From positions 62,001 to 126,000 of the forward strand of contig JAQSEB010000006.1 of assembly GCA_030063045.1 (NCBI GenBank): DNA of 64,000 nucleotides. Direction: 5' to 3'. The notes under the pieces are model-generated. The model had not been told where the DNA came from and ran no database searches. It was given only the letters and a program-made list of their open reading frames with translations. The translations under genes were made by a program, and so were the position numbers. This document shows positions 11,601 to 24,300 of the stretch, one piece after another; positions within the stretch are counted from its first letter, which is position 1; each line of letters opens with the position of its first letter. The DNA is from Pratylenchus scribneri. Its lineage: Eukaryota; Nematoda; Chromadorea; Rhabditida; Pratylenchidae.

Positions 11601-14600
11601 ATTTTTAATTTTTTATATGACATTTATTTTTTATTTCTTCTATGGCCAATCAAACGGATTTATTTTTTTGGACCTCAATTAATAAGAAAATGCCTTAAAA
11701 TTGACCCACCTTTAATTTCATTTCGCCCGGATAGTCAATGTTGAGCCGATCCAAAATCCGTTTGATATCTCCATGGTATGTTCGCAATCGATCGAACAGT
11801 GATTTGTATTCAGTCGTTTCCGCCTCATTTTGTTGCTGTTGTTGGCCCATTTGAGAAAGTGGAGTGCCCACTGAGCGGGGTTGCTTCTGATTTTGATCCA
11901 CCATGGAAACGTTTTCTGCAGAAATTTTAAAATATTTTTTCTTTAATATTTTTTTTAAAATTTTATTCATTAAATTTTTTTTAAATAATTTTCCATTAAA
12001 TATTTGTGAATTTTTTAATATATTTTTTAAAAATTTTTTCATTAATTTTTTAAAATTTTTTAAGATTTTTTAAAATTTTTTCCTTTATTTTTTTTTAAAA
12101 TTTTACCTTTAATATTTTATGAAATTTTTTCATTAAAATCTTTGAAAATTATTTTTTTTTCTTTAATATTTTTTGTATTTTTTTCTTTATTTAAAAATTT
12201 TTTTAAAATATTTTTAATGTTTTACTTGATTCAATTGATGTCGCTTGGTGATATTCTTCATTGGAATTTGCCGATTGAAGTTGATTATTCGATTGTGGCA
12301 TTTGAGAATCTGCAAAATTATTTTAAAATATTTTAAAATTATTCAATGAAAATTGGATAAATTTTTTTGTTAAATTTTCATTTGAAATTTTTGATATTAG
12401 AATTTTTAAAATATTTAAATTTTTAATCACTTTGAATTTTCTTCATTTGTCCAACACTCATTGGCATCATTCCAGTGGCTGAAGGTGGTTGTTCCATTTG
12501 TCCAATTGATTTTTGTTGTTGCAGTGGAATTGATTGCTTTTGTTGCATTTGCTGTTGAGGAGTTTGTTGCACATTCTAAAATTAAATTTCATTCACTTTT
12601 TCATTAATAATTTATGGAAATTATCTAAAAGGAATTTACCTCAAAATTTCTAACAACCCCAAAACGGAAAACCCCAAGTGTAAAATTTTTTACAGCTGTT
12701 TTACATTCCACCACCACCACCCCTTGTTTTAGTGTGCTCCGAAGGCTATAGTCCCTAATTTATAAAATTAATTTTTTTTCCTTTTTTTTAATTTGGGATT
12801 TTTTAGGTATTGAAATTTTGGGTTGATCCCATATAATTAATAGGAAAAATCCAGCAGGTTATAAAATTGTCCCCTTTTTGAATACGAATTATTTTCGTAT
12901 GAAAAATGGAACTTGCTAGAAATTCAATTTCATTTTGCTAATAAGTTCAATGAATTTATTCCGTGACTGGGAGGGAACTATTATTTTGAAATATTAAATT
13001 AATATCCCTGATAAATAACCTTGAAATTTTTAATTTAATTGCCAATTTTTTAATAAAAATTTATAATTTTAAATTGTAAAACCTGCTGAATTTGTGGTTG
13101 CTGTGAAATTTGATTGTGTTGTAAATATTGTGGTTGATTGATTGGCATTGGCTGCATTGGTGCAACCCGGGTTTGGCCCATCTGCTGCGGATTGGCCACA
13201 TACATTTGCGGTTGAACATTCGGCGATTGGGCGAATGAGCCTTGACTGGGAATTCGCCTTTAAAAAATTAAAATTTTTAGGTTAATAAATTTTAAAGATT
13301 TTTGGATAACAAAAACTTAAGGTTTTTTGGGTAATTAAAACTTAAGGTTTTTTGGATAATTAAAACTTAAGGTTTTTGGGTAATAAAAATTTAATGATTT
13401 TTTTGGTAATTTTTCTAATAATTCATTAAATTTTCTTACTGAATTTGTGCGGGAGTTCCCGGCTGTTGAATTACAATTTGTTGACCGGAAGGATAGACCA
13501 TTCCGGCACCGCCAGCAGTTTGTGGCATTGGCAGCCTTTGGGGTGAAATATCTGAAAAAGATAACTTTGGAGCATATTTTTAGGTTTCAAACCCATTTTT
13601 TATTCATCAGATTCAGATTTGATGAGAAAAGCACAAATAAATATTTTGGTATTTGAGCATTTATTTCATATTTTTCACGTAATTTTTATTAATTTTGGCA
13701 CTTTTTTTCGGGTAAAATTTCATTAAAAAAGCAACAAAAAACCAAAAATTATCTATTTTTTGAAGTTTCCGATATTCTTTTATTTACCAAATTTCTTTAA
13801 AAAAGTAAATAGGCAAATATTTTATCATTTTTAAGACTTTGCCCTTTATAATTGAAAAACAAACTCATTGTTGGCATTCGCATCGGCATTCCGCTCTGTT
13901 GCATTTGCTGTTCATACATTTGTTGCTGCTACAAAAAAATTCATTTTTAATATCAAAAGAATTGAAATAAATTAAATAATAAATACTCTTTGCTGTTGCT
14001 GCAAGGCAATTTGAAATAATTGTTTTTTCTTCTCCGGATTTGTTTCATTGTTGATTGTATTTTGCATTGCTGTCGGAAATGTTTGGATTATGTCTCTAAA
14101 ATTAAACAAATAATTCAAAAATTTTAATAAAAAAAAATTCTCCGAAAATTTCGCCCCAAATAGGTATCTTTCAATTTTGTAAAATTTGGGGGTCTTGGGT
14201 TCGAATCCGCCCAGAGAAAGTTATTTTTTCAAGCCTGATTCCTACCTACTTTTATTCATTTTTATAAATTCTACAGCATATTTCTGGACGAAAATTTTTT
14301 GAAAATTTCGACCAGAAAGCCCTTCCCTTCACTTTTGCATAATTTAGGTCTCGGGTTCGATCCCGCCCAGCAGAGGAAGTTATTTTTTCTAGGACTTGAT
14401 ACATATTTTTATGCATCTTATTCTTATTATACGAGATTCTAAACAAAATTAAGTAATTTCGAACCAAAAAAAAATATTTCAAAAATTTTCGACCCAAACG
14501 GAAGACAGAGTATTTACTATTTAGGTCTCTGGTTCGAATCTGCTCAAGAGTCAAGGGAAATTTTTTTTCAATCTTGGTCTTGGCTCTTGGGAAATCCTTT

Positions 14601-15033
14601 TAATTGTATTTCTGTATTCCTTTCTATTCCTTTCTACGCATTTCCTATTCTATCAGTAGATTTCTTATCGAAAAAATCCGATCCAAAAAGAGCTAAAATG
14701 AATGCTAAACAAAAACAAACCTAATTTGTGTTTGCTGTTGTTGATAAGGATTGGGTGAATCTTCACTCATTCCCTGCTGCTGATTATGAGGCATTCGAAC
14801 CAAAACTTGTTGCGGTTGTGGCTGTTGATGTGGATGCATCACATATTGTTGCGGTTGTCTCATTTGCTGCGGCATTTGTTGCTGATTTTGGGCCATTGGA
14901 TTCATCTAAAATTGAGAATTAAGTAAATAAATAAATAAAGGAATAATAAACGAACCATTCTTTGTTGTTGTCCCGGCATTCGTTGCATATAAAATTGTTG
15001 CTGTGGTTGTTGAGAAGGATCATCGTAATTCAT
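8601..15033 (-). CDS. mdt-15: Mediator complex subunit 15 (MED15/MDT-15-like)
   Basis: Mediator tail subunit that links transcription factors to RNA polymerase II. The minus-strand gene starts at 15033 (MNYDDPSQQPQQQFYMQRMP) and has about 14 exons. Glutamine/methionine-rich exons lie near 14903-14720, 14097-13985, 13930-13865, 13545-13443, 13262-13083 and 12577-12430. An exon at 11917-11712 (YKSLFDRLRTYHGDIKRILD) plus those near 11315-11265 (SLINVIQVMEGTRKAG) and 10780-10590 (LLRKLLSNVQTVLEQYNNIS) align with the conserved MED15 block 'Y...L..L..YI..LR.MI...D...K..SLL.IL......LK.L.K....LE'. Further exons lie at 10155-10010 and 9645-9447. The last, 8834-8601, contains LDLLLPIDYPKSG and ends LAEILEAWRGCLAMVGE, like the family's 'L.VP.DYP' and 'LL..W' C-terminus. 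No KIX domain was recognised at the N-terminus; it may be divergent or in a missed exon. Internal borders are approximate. Confidence 0.85.
9655..10005. repeat. AATTAAAAA low-complexity intron
   Basis: Nearly pure A/T, built from ATTAAAAATTAAT-like words, filling an intron of the MED15 gene. No coding or structured element is visible. Confidence 0.9.
11406..11491 (-). tRNA. tRNA-like sequence, probably a pseudogene
   Basis: On the minus strand it starts GCCTGCATGGTGTAATGGTT, with a D-arm/A-box-like block. It then has a perfect 5-bp anticodon-type stem CTCGC/GCGAG around a 7-nt loop ATTTTAT, a B-box-like GTTCAATTCC and a 3' TGCAGACC. The ends can pair as an acceptor stem with one mismatch. 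The T-stem does not pair well and the variable region is long, so a working tRNA is unlikely. It sits in a MED15 intron. Confidence 0.5.
14140..14550. repeat. Three tandem tRNA-derived (SINE-like) units
   Basis: Three units of about 150-170 bp each carry a B-box/T-arm word: GGGTTCGAATCCGCCCAG near 14198, GGGTTCGATCCCGCCCAG near 14353 and GGTTCGAATCTGCTC near 14530. Each is followed by a T-rich stretch and shares the upstream word AAATTTCG. They lie in one MED15 intron. Confidence 0.6.
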
Positions 15034-15207
15034 AATTAATGCAATTTATTTAGAATGGAAGATTGGGGTTTTTTGCCTCTAAAATGTTAAATACAATTTG
15101 ATGCTTTTCCTCTCCTTTATTATCCAATTAATAAATTGTTTCAAAAAAAAAAAATGGAGAGAAGAACATTCAATTTCACCCCAACATTTTCAAGCAGTAC
15201 AGCCATT

Positions 15208-15383
15208 GCCTAAGTAGAACCCGACAAAATGAAAAACCCGGGCGTGGACCGGATTTTAGAACTTAAAAAAATACGGATTCATAAGGATCGGTCTGTTCGG
15301 ATCCGTATGAATCAGAAAATATACGGATTTCGAACTCCGGGTCCGTAATTGACCCCCGGAATTCGCGCTGACCTCACCTCTAG
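15208..15383. mobile_element. Possible degenerate hAT-like element (TAGAxx...CTCTA ends)
   Basis: The left end reads TAGAACCCGAC and the right end GCTGACCTCACCTCTA. The interior repeats words around ATACGGATT / GGATCCGTATGAATC. The ends resemble the TAGA-type elements at 38574 and 52194, but no perfect 8-bp duplication flanks it. Confidence 0.4.
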
Positions 15384-15406
15384 TCTAAACTTAAAGCTCT
15401 TCTAAA

Positions 15407-15793
15407 CAGTGTTGTCCAAATTTCAAATTCCTCGTCATTCGTCTCGTCCTCGTCTTGGCCTTTTTCAACCCTTCGTCATTCGTCTCGTCTCTCGTCTTGG
15501 CCTTTTTTACCCCTCGTCATTCGTCTCGTCTCTCGTCTTGGCTTTTTTTAACCCTCGTCATTCGTCTCGTCATTTCGTCTCATTTTTCGTCATTTTCTCG
15601 TCATTTTGATCATTTTTTCGTCATTCGTCTCGTCCTCGTCTTGGCCTTTTTCAACCCCTCGTCATTCGTCTCGTCTTTCGTCATGGCCTTTTTTACCCCT
15701 CGTCATTCGTCTCGTCTTTTCGTCATTTTTTTGTGACGAGACGAGGACGAAGACGAGGACGAGACGAATGACGAGGACGTTTGGACAACACTG
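15407..15793. mobile_element. hAT-like non-autonomous element filled with CTCGTC repeats
   Basis: Terminal inverted repeats CAGTGTTGTCCAAA and TTTGGACAACACTG are flanked by the perfect 8-bp duplication CTTCTAAA (15399-15406 and 15794-15801). The 387-bp interior is an array of CGTCATTCGTCTCGTC-like words ending in a short inverted GACGAGGAC stretch, so the element can fold back. It lies in the divergent promoter region between MED15 and BCL7. Confidence 0.9.
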
Positions 15794-16119
15794 CTTCTAA
15801 AGCATAGCAATTCAATGAAAAAATAGGATTTTGTAAAAATCTTGCATGAAAAAATTAATAAAATAGTACATAAATCAGACACTTAAGAAATTAAGGCAGT
15901 GAAGAAAGATCGAAAAAGTAAGCGAAAATAGTTCATATTGAAAAAATTCAATAAATTTATAGAAAATTCAGTCAGTGCCCGTTACATTTTTTTTAAATCC
16001 GTAAACTTCCATTCCAATTGCCAAATTGATCAATAAATTTATAGAAAATCGGGTGCCAATTTTTTAATTTTTATAAACTCGTAATAAATTCTTAATTGCC
16101 AATTGCCAAACCAATTATT

Positions 16120-17198
16120 ATGCAGGCATCCAGGTTCACTTTCTTTACCAAAATTTGTAAAATAACCAATAAAATTTAGCCGTTCTACATTGTCTAAAAC
16201 GATTCAACGTAATAATCGAACTGAAACGCGGAGCAGAGCAAAGGATGAATTAAGACGAGTGATTAATTCCATCGATAAGGGAGTCGTCCGGAAATGGTAA
16301 ATCGAATTAAATTAATCAAAAATAACTAAAATTTAATAAAATTTTGCAGGGAAAAACGATGGGTTTTACTCAAGGACAGCAGCATTAGTATTTACAAATG
16401 GGTCCCAGGTTTAAATTTGAATTATTTTTATTCTACTAATTTAATTTTAGTCTCATCGAGTGGTGTTGTGGCCCCAAAAATGATTACTGCTCCCAAAGCT
16501 TCAGCCACAGCAGCAAATGATGAAACCACATGCAATGGCGATGAAACAATGCAAAGTGCCATTTCCATGGAGAACAATTCCAACGAGGATACAAGTAAAT
16601 TTTTTGTAAAAATTAAAGGAAAAAATATTTTAAAATGGCGAAAAGATTATAATTATTTAAACAGTTCAATGGTTTGTCCTAGATCCAAAAACCTCATACT
16701 CAATTTGATAAATCTCATCAAAACGCATCATTATGTTTTGGCTTTGGGTTTAACCAATTCTAACTTAGTTTTGAATCATTAAACCAAAATGTGGTTTAAA
16801 TCGTTTAAAACCCTTTAATTGTTGACCAAACCATAACCAAATTAAAATTATATACCATTCAATGCGTTTTGACCAGCTCTATACAATTTTGGGTAAATTT
16901 GGTTTGTGAATGTGCAGGATAAACCATTAAACCATATAATAATCTTTTCGGCAAATAACTAAATAATGATTCACATTCAGATGCGAATCAACCAGCCAAC
17001 CAAGGCATCGATGAAGAGGACTCAAATGCGGCAGTGGAATTTTCGGATGTTGGTGTATTCGACAGCGATTCGCAAACATTCGATCAAGTTGATTACAAAT
17101 CTGCCGGAAATTCCGCCGCAACAAATGCTGCCGGCGGGGGACGAGTAACCGATTTCAGCGGCTTGCGAAACAAAGAGACGCAAGAGAAAAAGATTTAA
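16120..17198 (+). CDS. bcl-7: BCL7 family protein (SWI/SNF subunit)
   Basis: BCL7 proteins are small accessory subunits of SWI/SNF (BAF) chromatin remodellers. Five exons (16120-16133, 16180-16296, 16350-16408, 16451-16594, 16981-17198) join with correct phases into 183 aa. The diagnostic N-terminal BCL7 block is clear: TETRSRAKDELRRVINSIDK, then VRKWEKRWVLLKDSSISIYK and WVP, matching family 'AETRSRAKDDIK.VM..IEKVRKWEKKWVTVGDTSL.IYKWVP'. The C-terminal part is acidic and low in conservation (EEDSNAAVEFSDVGVFDSDS), ending ETQEKKI. The start is chosen because a 14-nt first exon followed by a 46-bp GT-AG intron supplies the only in-frame ATG. Intron 4 holds a family B element. Confidence 0.92.
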
Positions 17199-18385
17199 TT
17201 ATTTTATTTGTAATAATTGTTTAATTTAATTCCAATTTTTCTTATTCTTTTTATAAAATTAATTTGATTTCGACTTTTTATTAAAATTAATTTGATTTTG
17301 ATTGGTGTATAAAAACATTGATTTCCAAAATTTATTATAAACAATGAAAAAAATGTTACAACATTAAAATAATTTATTTTTGTTTTATTTTCCATTCTCA
17401 ATTTCCGCTAACCAAAAATAGTATAGGCGCAGAATGTACATTCTGATTAATGAAAATAGCTAGTAGACATCCTAGAGCACATTAATTTACAGCTCATCCA
17501 ATTCGGAATAATCAATTTTCAGAAAAATGCAACATGGAGAGATTTATTCAATTTTAAAATGTTAAAACGGTTTAAAAACCAAAAATTTCATTTGCTCATA
17601 ACTTTGGTTCAAACTTCAAATAAAGAAAGATAAAATGGTTTAAAAACCCAAAATTTCAGTTGGCCATAATTAGGTTCAAATCAAAAAAAGTTAAACCGGG
17701 TTTAAAAACCCAAAATTTCAGTTGGCCATAATTAGGTTCAAATCAAAAATTTTAATCCGGTTTAAAATCCCACAAATTCATTGGCCAAAACTTATAGGTT
17801 TAAAAACCCATTACCTAAATCGATTTGAAATTGAAATATTATTCTTAACACAAAACCGACCCAAAGAAATCGATTGAAGCATTAAATTAAGGCCATACGA
17901 TAATTAGAAAATATCAAATTTGAATCGGCCACAATAGTGTTGCTCCTGGCAAAAACAAAACCATCTAGCTAACTCTGGGAGGTTGTGATGAACCAAACAA
18001 AATTCAAACATCTACAACCATTAGAGGCAGCTGGGATGGAATTGAATTTTTATTCCAAGTTTTAGGAGGAATTGGAGGGAATTTTTGGACTTATTCGAGG
18101 ATTTTGGGTTAATGAAATGACCACATAGGCTAAATGGATGAATGAAAATACCCCCCACCTAAATTCATTCAGTTTAAAGTTGAACCAAATCGATGGATTG
18201 GAGTTTTTCGGACAAGAAAGCGCGCCTGTCACCCTCCGCCCTCCAAATATTGTTGGTCCCAGGAAATTTATTAGCCCTCCTCTAAGTAAGGGGCCATCGA
18301 ACAGCTGACGCTTTATAATCCAATGAAAAATCAAAGAACTTTAAATAAATTAAATTACATTTTTACAGAAAAATTTTCTTGTAAA
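17199..18385. other. Intergenic region with a tandem repeat
   Basis: Positions 17560-17800 hold about four units of roughly 60 bp (GTTTAAAAACCCAAAATTTC, then TTGGCCATAATTAGGTTCAA). The same unit occurs in CDC45 intron 4 (19425-19710). No further gene was recognised. The minus-strand ORF at 18062-18334 has no domain. Confidence 0.6.
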
Positions 18386-21300
18386 ATGCTAATTCAAAAT
18401 GACTTTCGACGACAATTTTATGAGGAGATTAAAAAACAGGTTTTTATTTTTGGCGATGAACAAATGATCAGTCCATGTACTAATTTAGCATGTTCTCGTC
18501 ATTGTGAACACCGATGTTGATGCTCTGTGTGCCACGGCAATATTAACGGTAAAAATTATGTTCAGGACAGTCCAACTTGACGCCGTTTAAAATAACTCAT
18601 TAAGGAATGAACCAGTTTTGATTTTTTTGGTATCAAATTAAAGAGCAGACTTTTGGCTATCTAATAAAATTAATTTTATTAAAATTGGTTCAGAATTGAT
18701 GGAGGTATGGCCGAAAAACCATTTAAAATGACATTTACTATGGATTTGGCGAAATTTTCAGTGGTTTTTTGGGGCATAAATTCATCAATTCTGAATCAAT
18801 TTAAATAAAATTAATTTCATTGGATAGACAAAAGTCTGCTCTTTAATTTGATACCAAAATCATCAAAAATGGTTCAGACCTTTATGAGTTATTTTAAACG
18901 GTGTCAAATTGGTGCGTACCCATTTATGTTTTTATTGAATAAACCGCTTATTTTCTTTAGCACATTCTTTCCTGTGATGAAGTAACCTATTCACTGATTC
19001 CGGTGGATTCCTTCGATCGATTGAAAGAGGCCATCCAAATCCATGGAAAACAAGTCAAGCACATTATCCTCATAAATTGTGTTGGCCAAAATTCGGTGGC
19101 CGAAATTGATTTGGAAGAAAATGTAAATTTTTTTTTAATTTAAATTAAATTTTAAATTTCAATTTTTAGACCACAATTTGGCTTATTGAATCGCAAAGGC
19201 CAATCCATTTGGACAATGTGTACAGTGCGGACACGGTGAAAGTGATTGTTGGAAATGGGGAATTGGAGGATGATGAATGGCAAATTCCCGATGCTGAACA
19301 AATTTATGAGAAGGAAGAGGAGGAGGAATCTTCGGACGAGGATGAGGAAGAAGGGGAAGAAGATTTTGAAGATGATGAGACAATGCAGGAAGATGAAGAA
19401 GAGGTATAGAGATTTAATAATTAAACCAAAAAAATTGAACCGGTTTAAAAACCCAAAATTTCAATTTGCCATAAATTGGGTTCAAACCAAAAATGTTAAA
19501 CCGGTTTAAAAACCCAAAATTTCATTTGGCCATAACTTAGGTTTAAACATTAAACCAAAAATGTTAAACCGGTTTAAAAACCCAAAAATTTCATTGGCCA
19601 TAATTGGTTCAAACCAAAATATTAAACCGGTTTAAAAACCCAAAATTCAATTGGCCATAAATTGGGTTCAAACCAAAAATATTAAACCGGTTTAAAAACC
19701 CGAAATTTCTTTTTTTTTCCCCATCAGAATGAAGATGAAGAAGTAGTCGATGATTCGGAAGCGGACGAAAATGATGGCGATGGAACGAATGGCAATGGGA
19801 AGAGGCCAAAATCAAGAGGAAAAACCGCTACTGGACCAAAGGGGAAACGACCAAAACGACGGAGAAGACGCGAAGATTTGGCAAATATTATTGGGCGAAG
19901 GGCACTGAAAAGGCAACAACGAGCACAGTGGAAGAGGACCCGTGGAACATTGCTTTGGGAATATTATATGAAGGTTTCTTTTGGATGTTTTTGGCATATT
20001 TTTAATTTTTGATTCAATTTCCAGTCATGGTATGCGGCACCAGTAAGTTTATTCGTTTAAATAATGCCAGGGCCATTCTTTTGGCCATATCTGGAGAAGG
20101 AAGCAACAAATTCAGGAAGGCGATATGCCATTTTAAGGCCCTAAATGTCCTCTAAAAAGTGGCCAATTCTAATTGTTTTTCAAATGTTAAAACAATTTGT
20201 AAAATAAGCGGCTTTTCCTCCAACATCAAAACATTCGGGTTAATTCCATTCAAAGATATGTAACTTTTTTAAAGCCTGGATTTTTTTAAATTTAAAATGG
20301 CCAAATTATAGAGGACACTTTTGGCTTTCAAATGGTATATCGCCTTCCTGTATTGATAATTACCTCGTTGAGTTCTGGCCAAAAGAATGGGCCAGATTCT
20401 GAAAAATCCATTACCACAAATTATTAAATATTAATTGATTTTAGGTGTCCGTTTTCCTTCTTGAATTGGCCCACGAACTTGGAAAATCCAATGCAGAAAT
20501 GATGTGGTGCACGGCGGTGGGCATTTCCAGCCAGCTAATGGATAAATTGGTCTCGTTGGAGAAATATACCGAGGTAAATTGCAAAATTTCTTTAAAAAAT
20601 TTTTGAAAATCATTTTCACATTTTTCGGAAAATTTTTGGAAAATTTCAAAAAAATTTTTGAAAAATTTTGAATTTTTTTGGAAATTTTTTCTTTAGGGAT
20701 TTTGGGTTGACCATTGACCCTAACCTTAAATGACCACAAAATTTGAATTAAATTAATTAATTAATTAATTTGAAAGGTTTGCACCGACCGGATGGGCCCA
20801 TTCATTAGAAAATTTGGTCCAAGGGCTGGCGTTTCGGCAGAACAGACACGAAATTTGCTTCGGATTAGCTTCAATCGGGAGTAAATTAATTTATTATTTA
20901 AAAAAATAAATATTTAATTTATTAATTAATTATTTTTTTAAAAATTATATTTATTAATTTTTAATTTTTTAAATAATTTTTAATTTATTTTAATTCTATT
21001 TAGATTGACCCTTCCCCTGTATTCGCATTGGAGTTTGTATGAGAGCATGTCCAATGAGTCAATGTTCATTTGTCAAAGCAAAATGTGGTCACAGAGAGGC
21101 GAGGAAAAATTCAAGGAAATTTTGGCACAATTGGGGTAAATTTTTGAATTTAAATTAATTAAATTTTATTTTTAAATTTAATTTTTATAAAATTAATTTT
21201 TTTATTAAATTAAATTTTTATTAAATTAAATTTTTATTAAATTAAATTTTTTATTAGATTAAATTTTTTATTAAATTAAATTTTTATTAAATTAAATTTT

Positions 21301-24300
21301 TTATTAAATTAAATTTTTATTAAATTAAATTTTTATTAAATTAAATTTTTATTAAATTAAATTTTTATTAAATTAAATTTTTTATTAAATTAAGTTTTTT
21401 ATTAAATTTATTAAATTTTTTTAATTAAATTTTAAATTAATTTTTATTTATTTTTTAAGTTTAACATTGGCCGAATGCAATCAAAATTTTGAGGCAATAA
21501 AAAAGGAGAGACGAAAAGAAATTTTTGAAATATTGCTGAAACATTTGGACACCGGCTTTGCCTCATTCAAAACCCATTTGGGCTATACCGCCGGCTATAA
21601 TGCGGTGGATTTTGCCCGAGTGATCAGTCTCCAGCTGGAATATAGGCAACCAAGAAAGGTAGAAATAAATATTAAAATTTTCAAAAATTTTTATGTATTA
21701 TAGCAGAAAATTCCAAATTTTTCACCAAATTTTTCAAAAAATTTTTTGGGTTTTCGAGTTTTTTGTAAACCAAAAAAGCCGGATTCTTAAAATTGAATTT
21801 TTCAATTTGTTTTGCTAAAACTTTTTTTCTCTTTGATTTTTGATCCCCCACAAATTTTTGATTATTTGGTTTTGGTCTATCTGGGAAGAGGGTGGATTTA
21901 AGAAGTTTGGGGGTCGTGGGTTCGAATCCTACTAACGTCAAATGATATTTTTAGATGAACAAAAGTAGCAAAAATGTTTTCTGCCTTTAGGAATAAATTT
22001 TAAATTTAATTTTAAAAATTTTTATATAGCAGAAAATTTCAAATTTTTCAAAATTATTTTTGGGTTTCGGATGTTTTGTATTTATCCCTTTGATTTTTAC
22101 TGGCCAGACAAATACTTATTTAAGGAATTCTAAGGTAGAGACAAATACTCTAAATCCCTTGCATATGCAATGGAAGTCCCAGGAAATCCCCTTGCTCTGT
22201 TAGACAAATATGCACGGTCATAGTAGAAAGCAAAAGCAAGCAAAAGTCTAACAAATAGCCTGTAGAGACCACTTTGGCCCAGCAGCTTATTTTTGCTGGG
22301 TTCAACCTTTTAACACCGACCGAAGAATTTTTTATTTCGCATTGTCAAGAAAATATACCCGTTCGTTTATACTGGGATAGAGATACCCATTATATGGTTT
22401 AAGGGATTCTAAGGTAGACAAATACTTATTTAAGGGATTCTAAGGTAGAGACAAATACTTATTTAAGGAATTCTAAGGTAGACAAATACTTATTTAAGGG
22501 ATTCTAAGGTAGAGACAAATACTTATTTAAGGGATTCTAAGGTAGAGACAAATACTTATTTAAGGAATTCTAAGGTAGACAAATACTTATTTAAGGGATT
22601 CTAAGGTAGAGACAAATACTTATTTAAGGGATTCTAAGGTAGAGACAAATACTTATTTAAGGGATTCTAAGGTAGAGACAAATACTTATTTAAGGTATTC
22701 TAAGGTAGACAAATACTTATTTAAGGGATTCTAAGGTAGACTTATTCATATTTATAGGGAATTCGCTCCGTTGAATGCGCCAACACCGAATTGGCCAGAC
22801 GATTTGAATTGGCCAATGGCCTTTTGCGGGAATTCTTCAAAACCGGTGGACGCGATATGCACGCAACTTTGGGGCAAATGATTGAACAATACAAAATGGC
22901 ATTGCGCCATCTGAATGAACTGGTCAAACGGTCAATTGTGCAAAAACATGTGGTGATGCGTTCCCGATATTTTTTGCTCACAATCAGTGAACAGGTGGGG
23001 AAATTAATAACAATGAAATTGTCGAAAAATGGAGTTTAATGCCAAAATAGTTAAACTGGTTTAAGTAGGGTTTGTCCCATACATTCACAAACCAAATATA
23101 CCCAAAATTGGATAGAGCTGGTCAAAAAACGCATTGAATGGTATATAATTTTAATTTGGTTATGGTTTGGTCAACAATTAAAGGGTTTTAAACGGTTTAA
23201 ACCAAATTTTGGTTTAATGGTTTAAAATAAGTTAGAATTGGTTATAAGCCTAAGCCAAAACATAATCAAATGATCCATCTTGACGAGTTCTATCTTCTAT
23301 CAATTGGTATACGGTTTGGGGATCTGGTCTAGGAAACATTGAGCCATTAAAATCTTTTCGGCAAATTAAATATTTAATAATTAAATAATATAAATTAATT
23401 AAATATTCATCCATTTTTAAGTGCCCAATTCTTGGCTATTTCTCATCTCGACATTTCCTCTTCCATTTTGCCCATTCCATGCTTCATGCACACGCTTCTC
23501 AGGTACAATTTTATTTACAATTCTAACTCCAAAATATTTTGAGTCCTAAAAAACAGTCAAACCCGTCCACCATTCCTTTTTGAACTTTTTTAATTGGAAG
23601 TCATTTAATTTACCCAGCAATAAAAACAATTTTTAAGGCCAAAAACCGGGTCGAATTAGGCTCCTTAAATCCTTCTTATCCATCCTCATCCCTAACCACC
23701 TAATAAGCATTTACCTAATCCCAGCGCCCACTTTTCTTCTCTATGTTCAAAATATGTCCTTAATTGGTTTCATGATCAATAGAAATGGATTTTAAAACAA
23801 AAGTAGACACAAAAATCTGGCTTTTCTTCAGAAGCCAAAAATAAAAATTTTCCAAATCAATTTTATTTTAACACGAAAAAAAATGCGAAATGCGATACTT
23901 TTTTGATTAAAATCGTATTATCCGTTTATTCAGCTGATCATTTTCATTTTCCATCAACTTCTTTTCCCATCACCCAGCTAGTTTGTATGTCACCACCGCT
24001 CATTCCTATATTGGTTTGACCATCACTACTGGACATTTCTATAAAATGTCCTTTATTAGAATAACATTTCGATTTAGAATTGACTTATACCCAAAATGGA
24101 GTAGCCATTTTTGGAAAATTGGTTTAGTACTTGAAAGGCAGGCATTTCGGTAAAAAATGCACGGCAATCTGTTTTTGCTTGGAATTGGTTTGCCGCAACT
24201 TCCAATGAAATTTCACCACAAAAATATGTCCCCTGTAAATTTGGATCGAAATGTATAGTAAATGGAAAAATCACTTACATTTCTATAAGTTAAATCAGTC

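Larger units (their letters stand above)
15034..16119. promoter_or_regulatory. Divergent MED15/BCL7 intergenic region
   Basis: The shared upstream space of two head-to-head genes. It holds the two TIR elements at 15208-15383 and 15407-15793. No core promoter motif could be identified with confidence. Confidence 0.4.
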
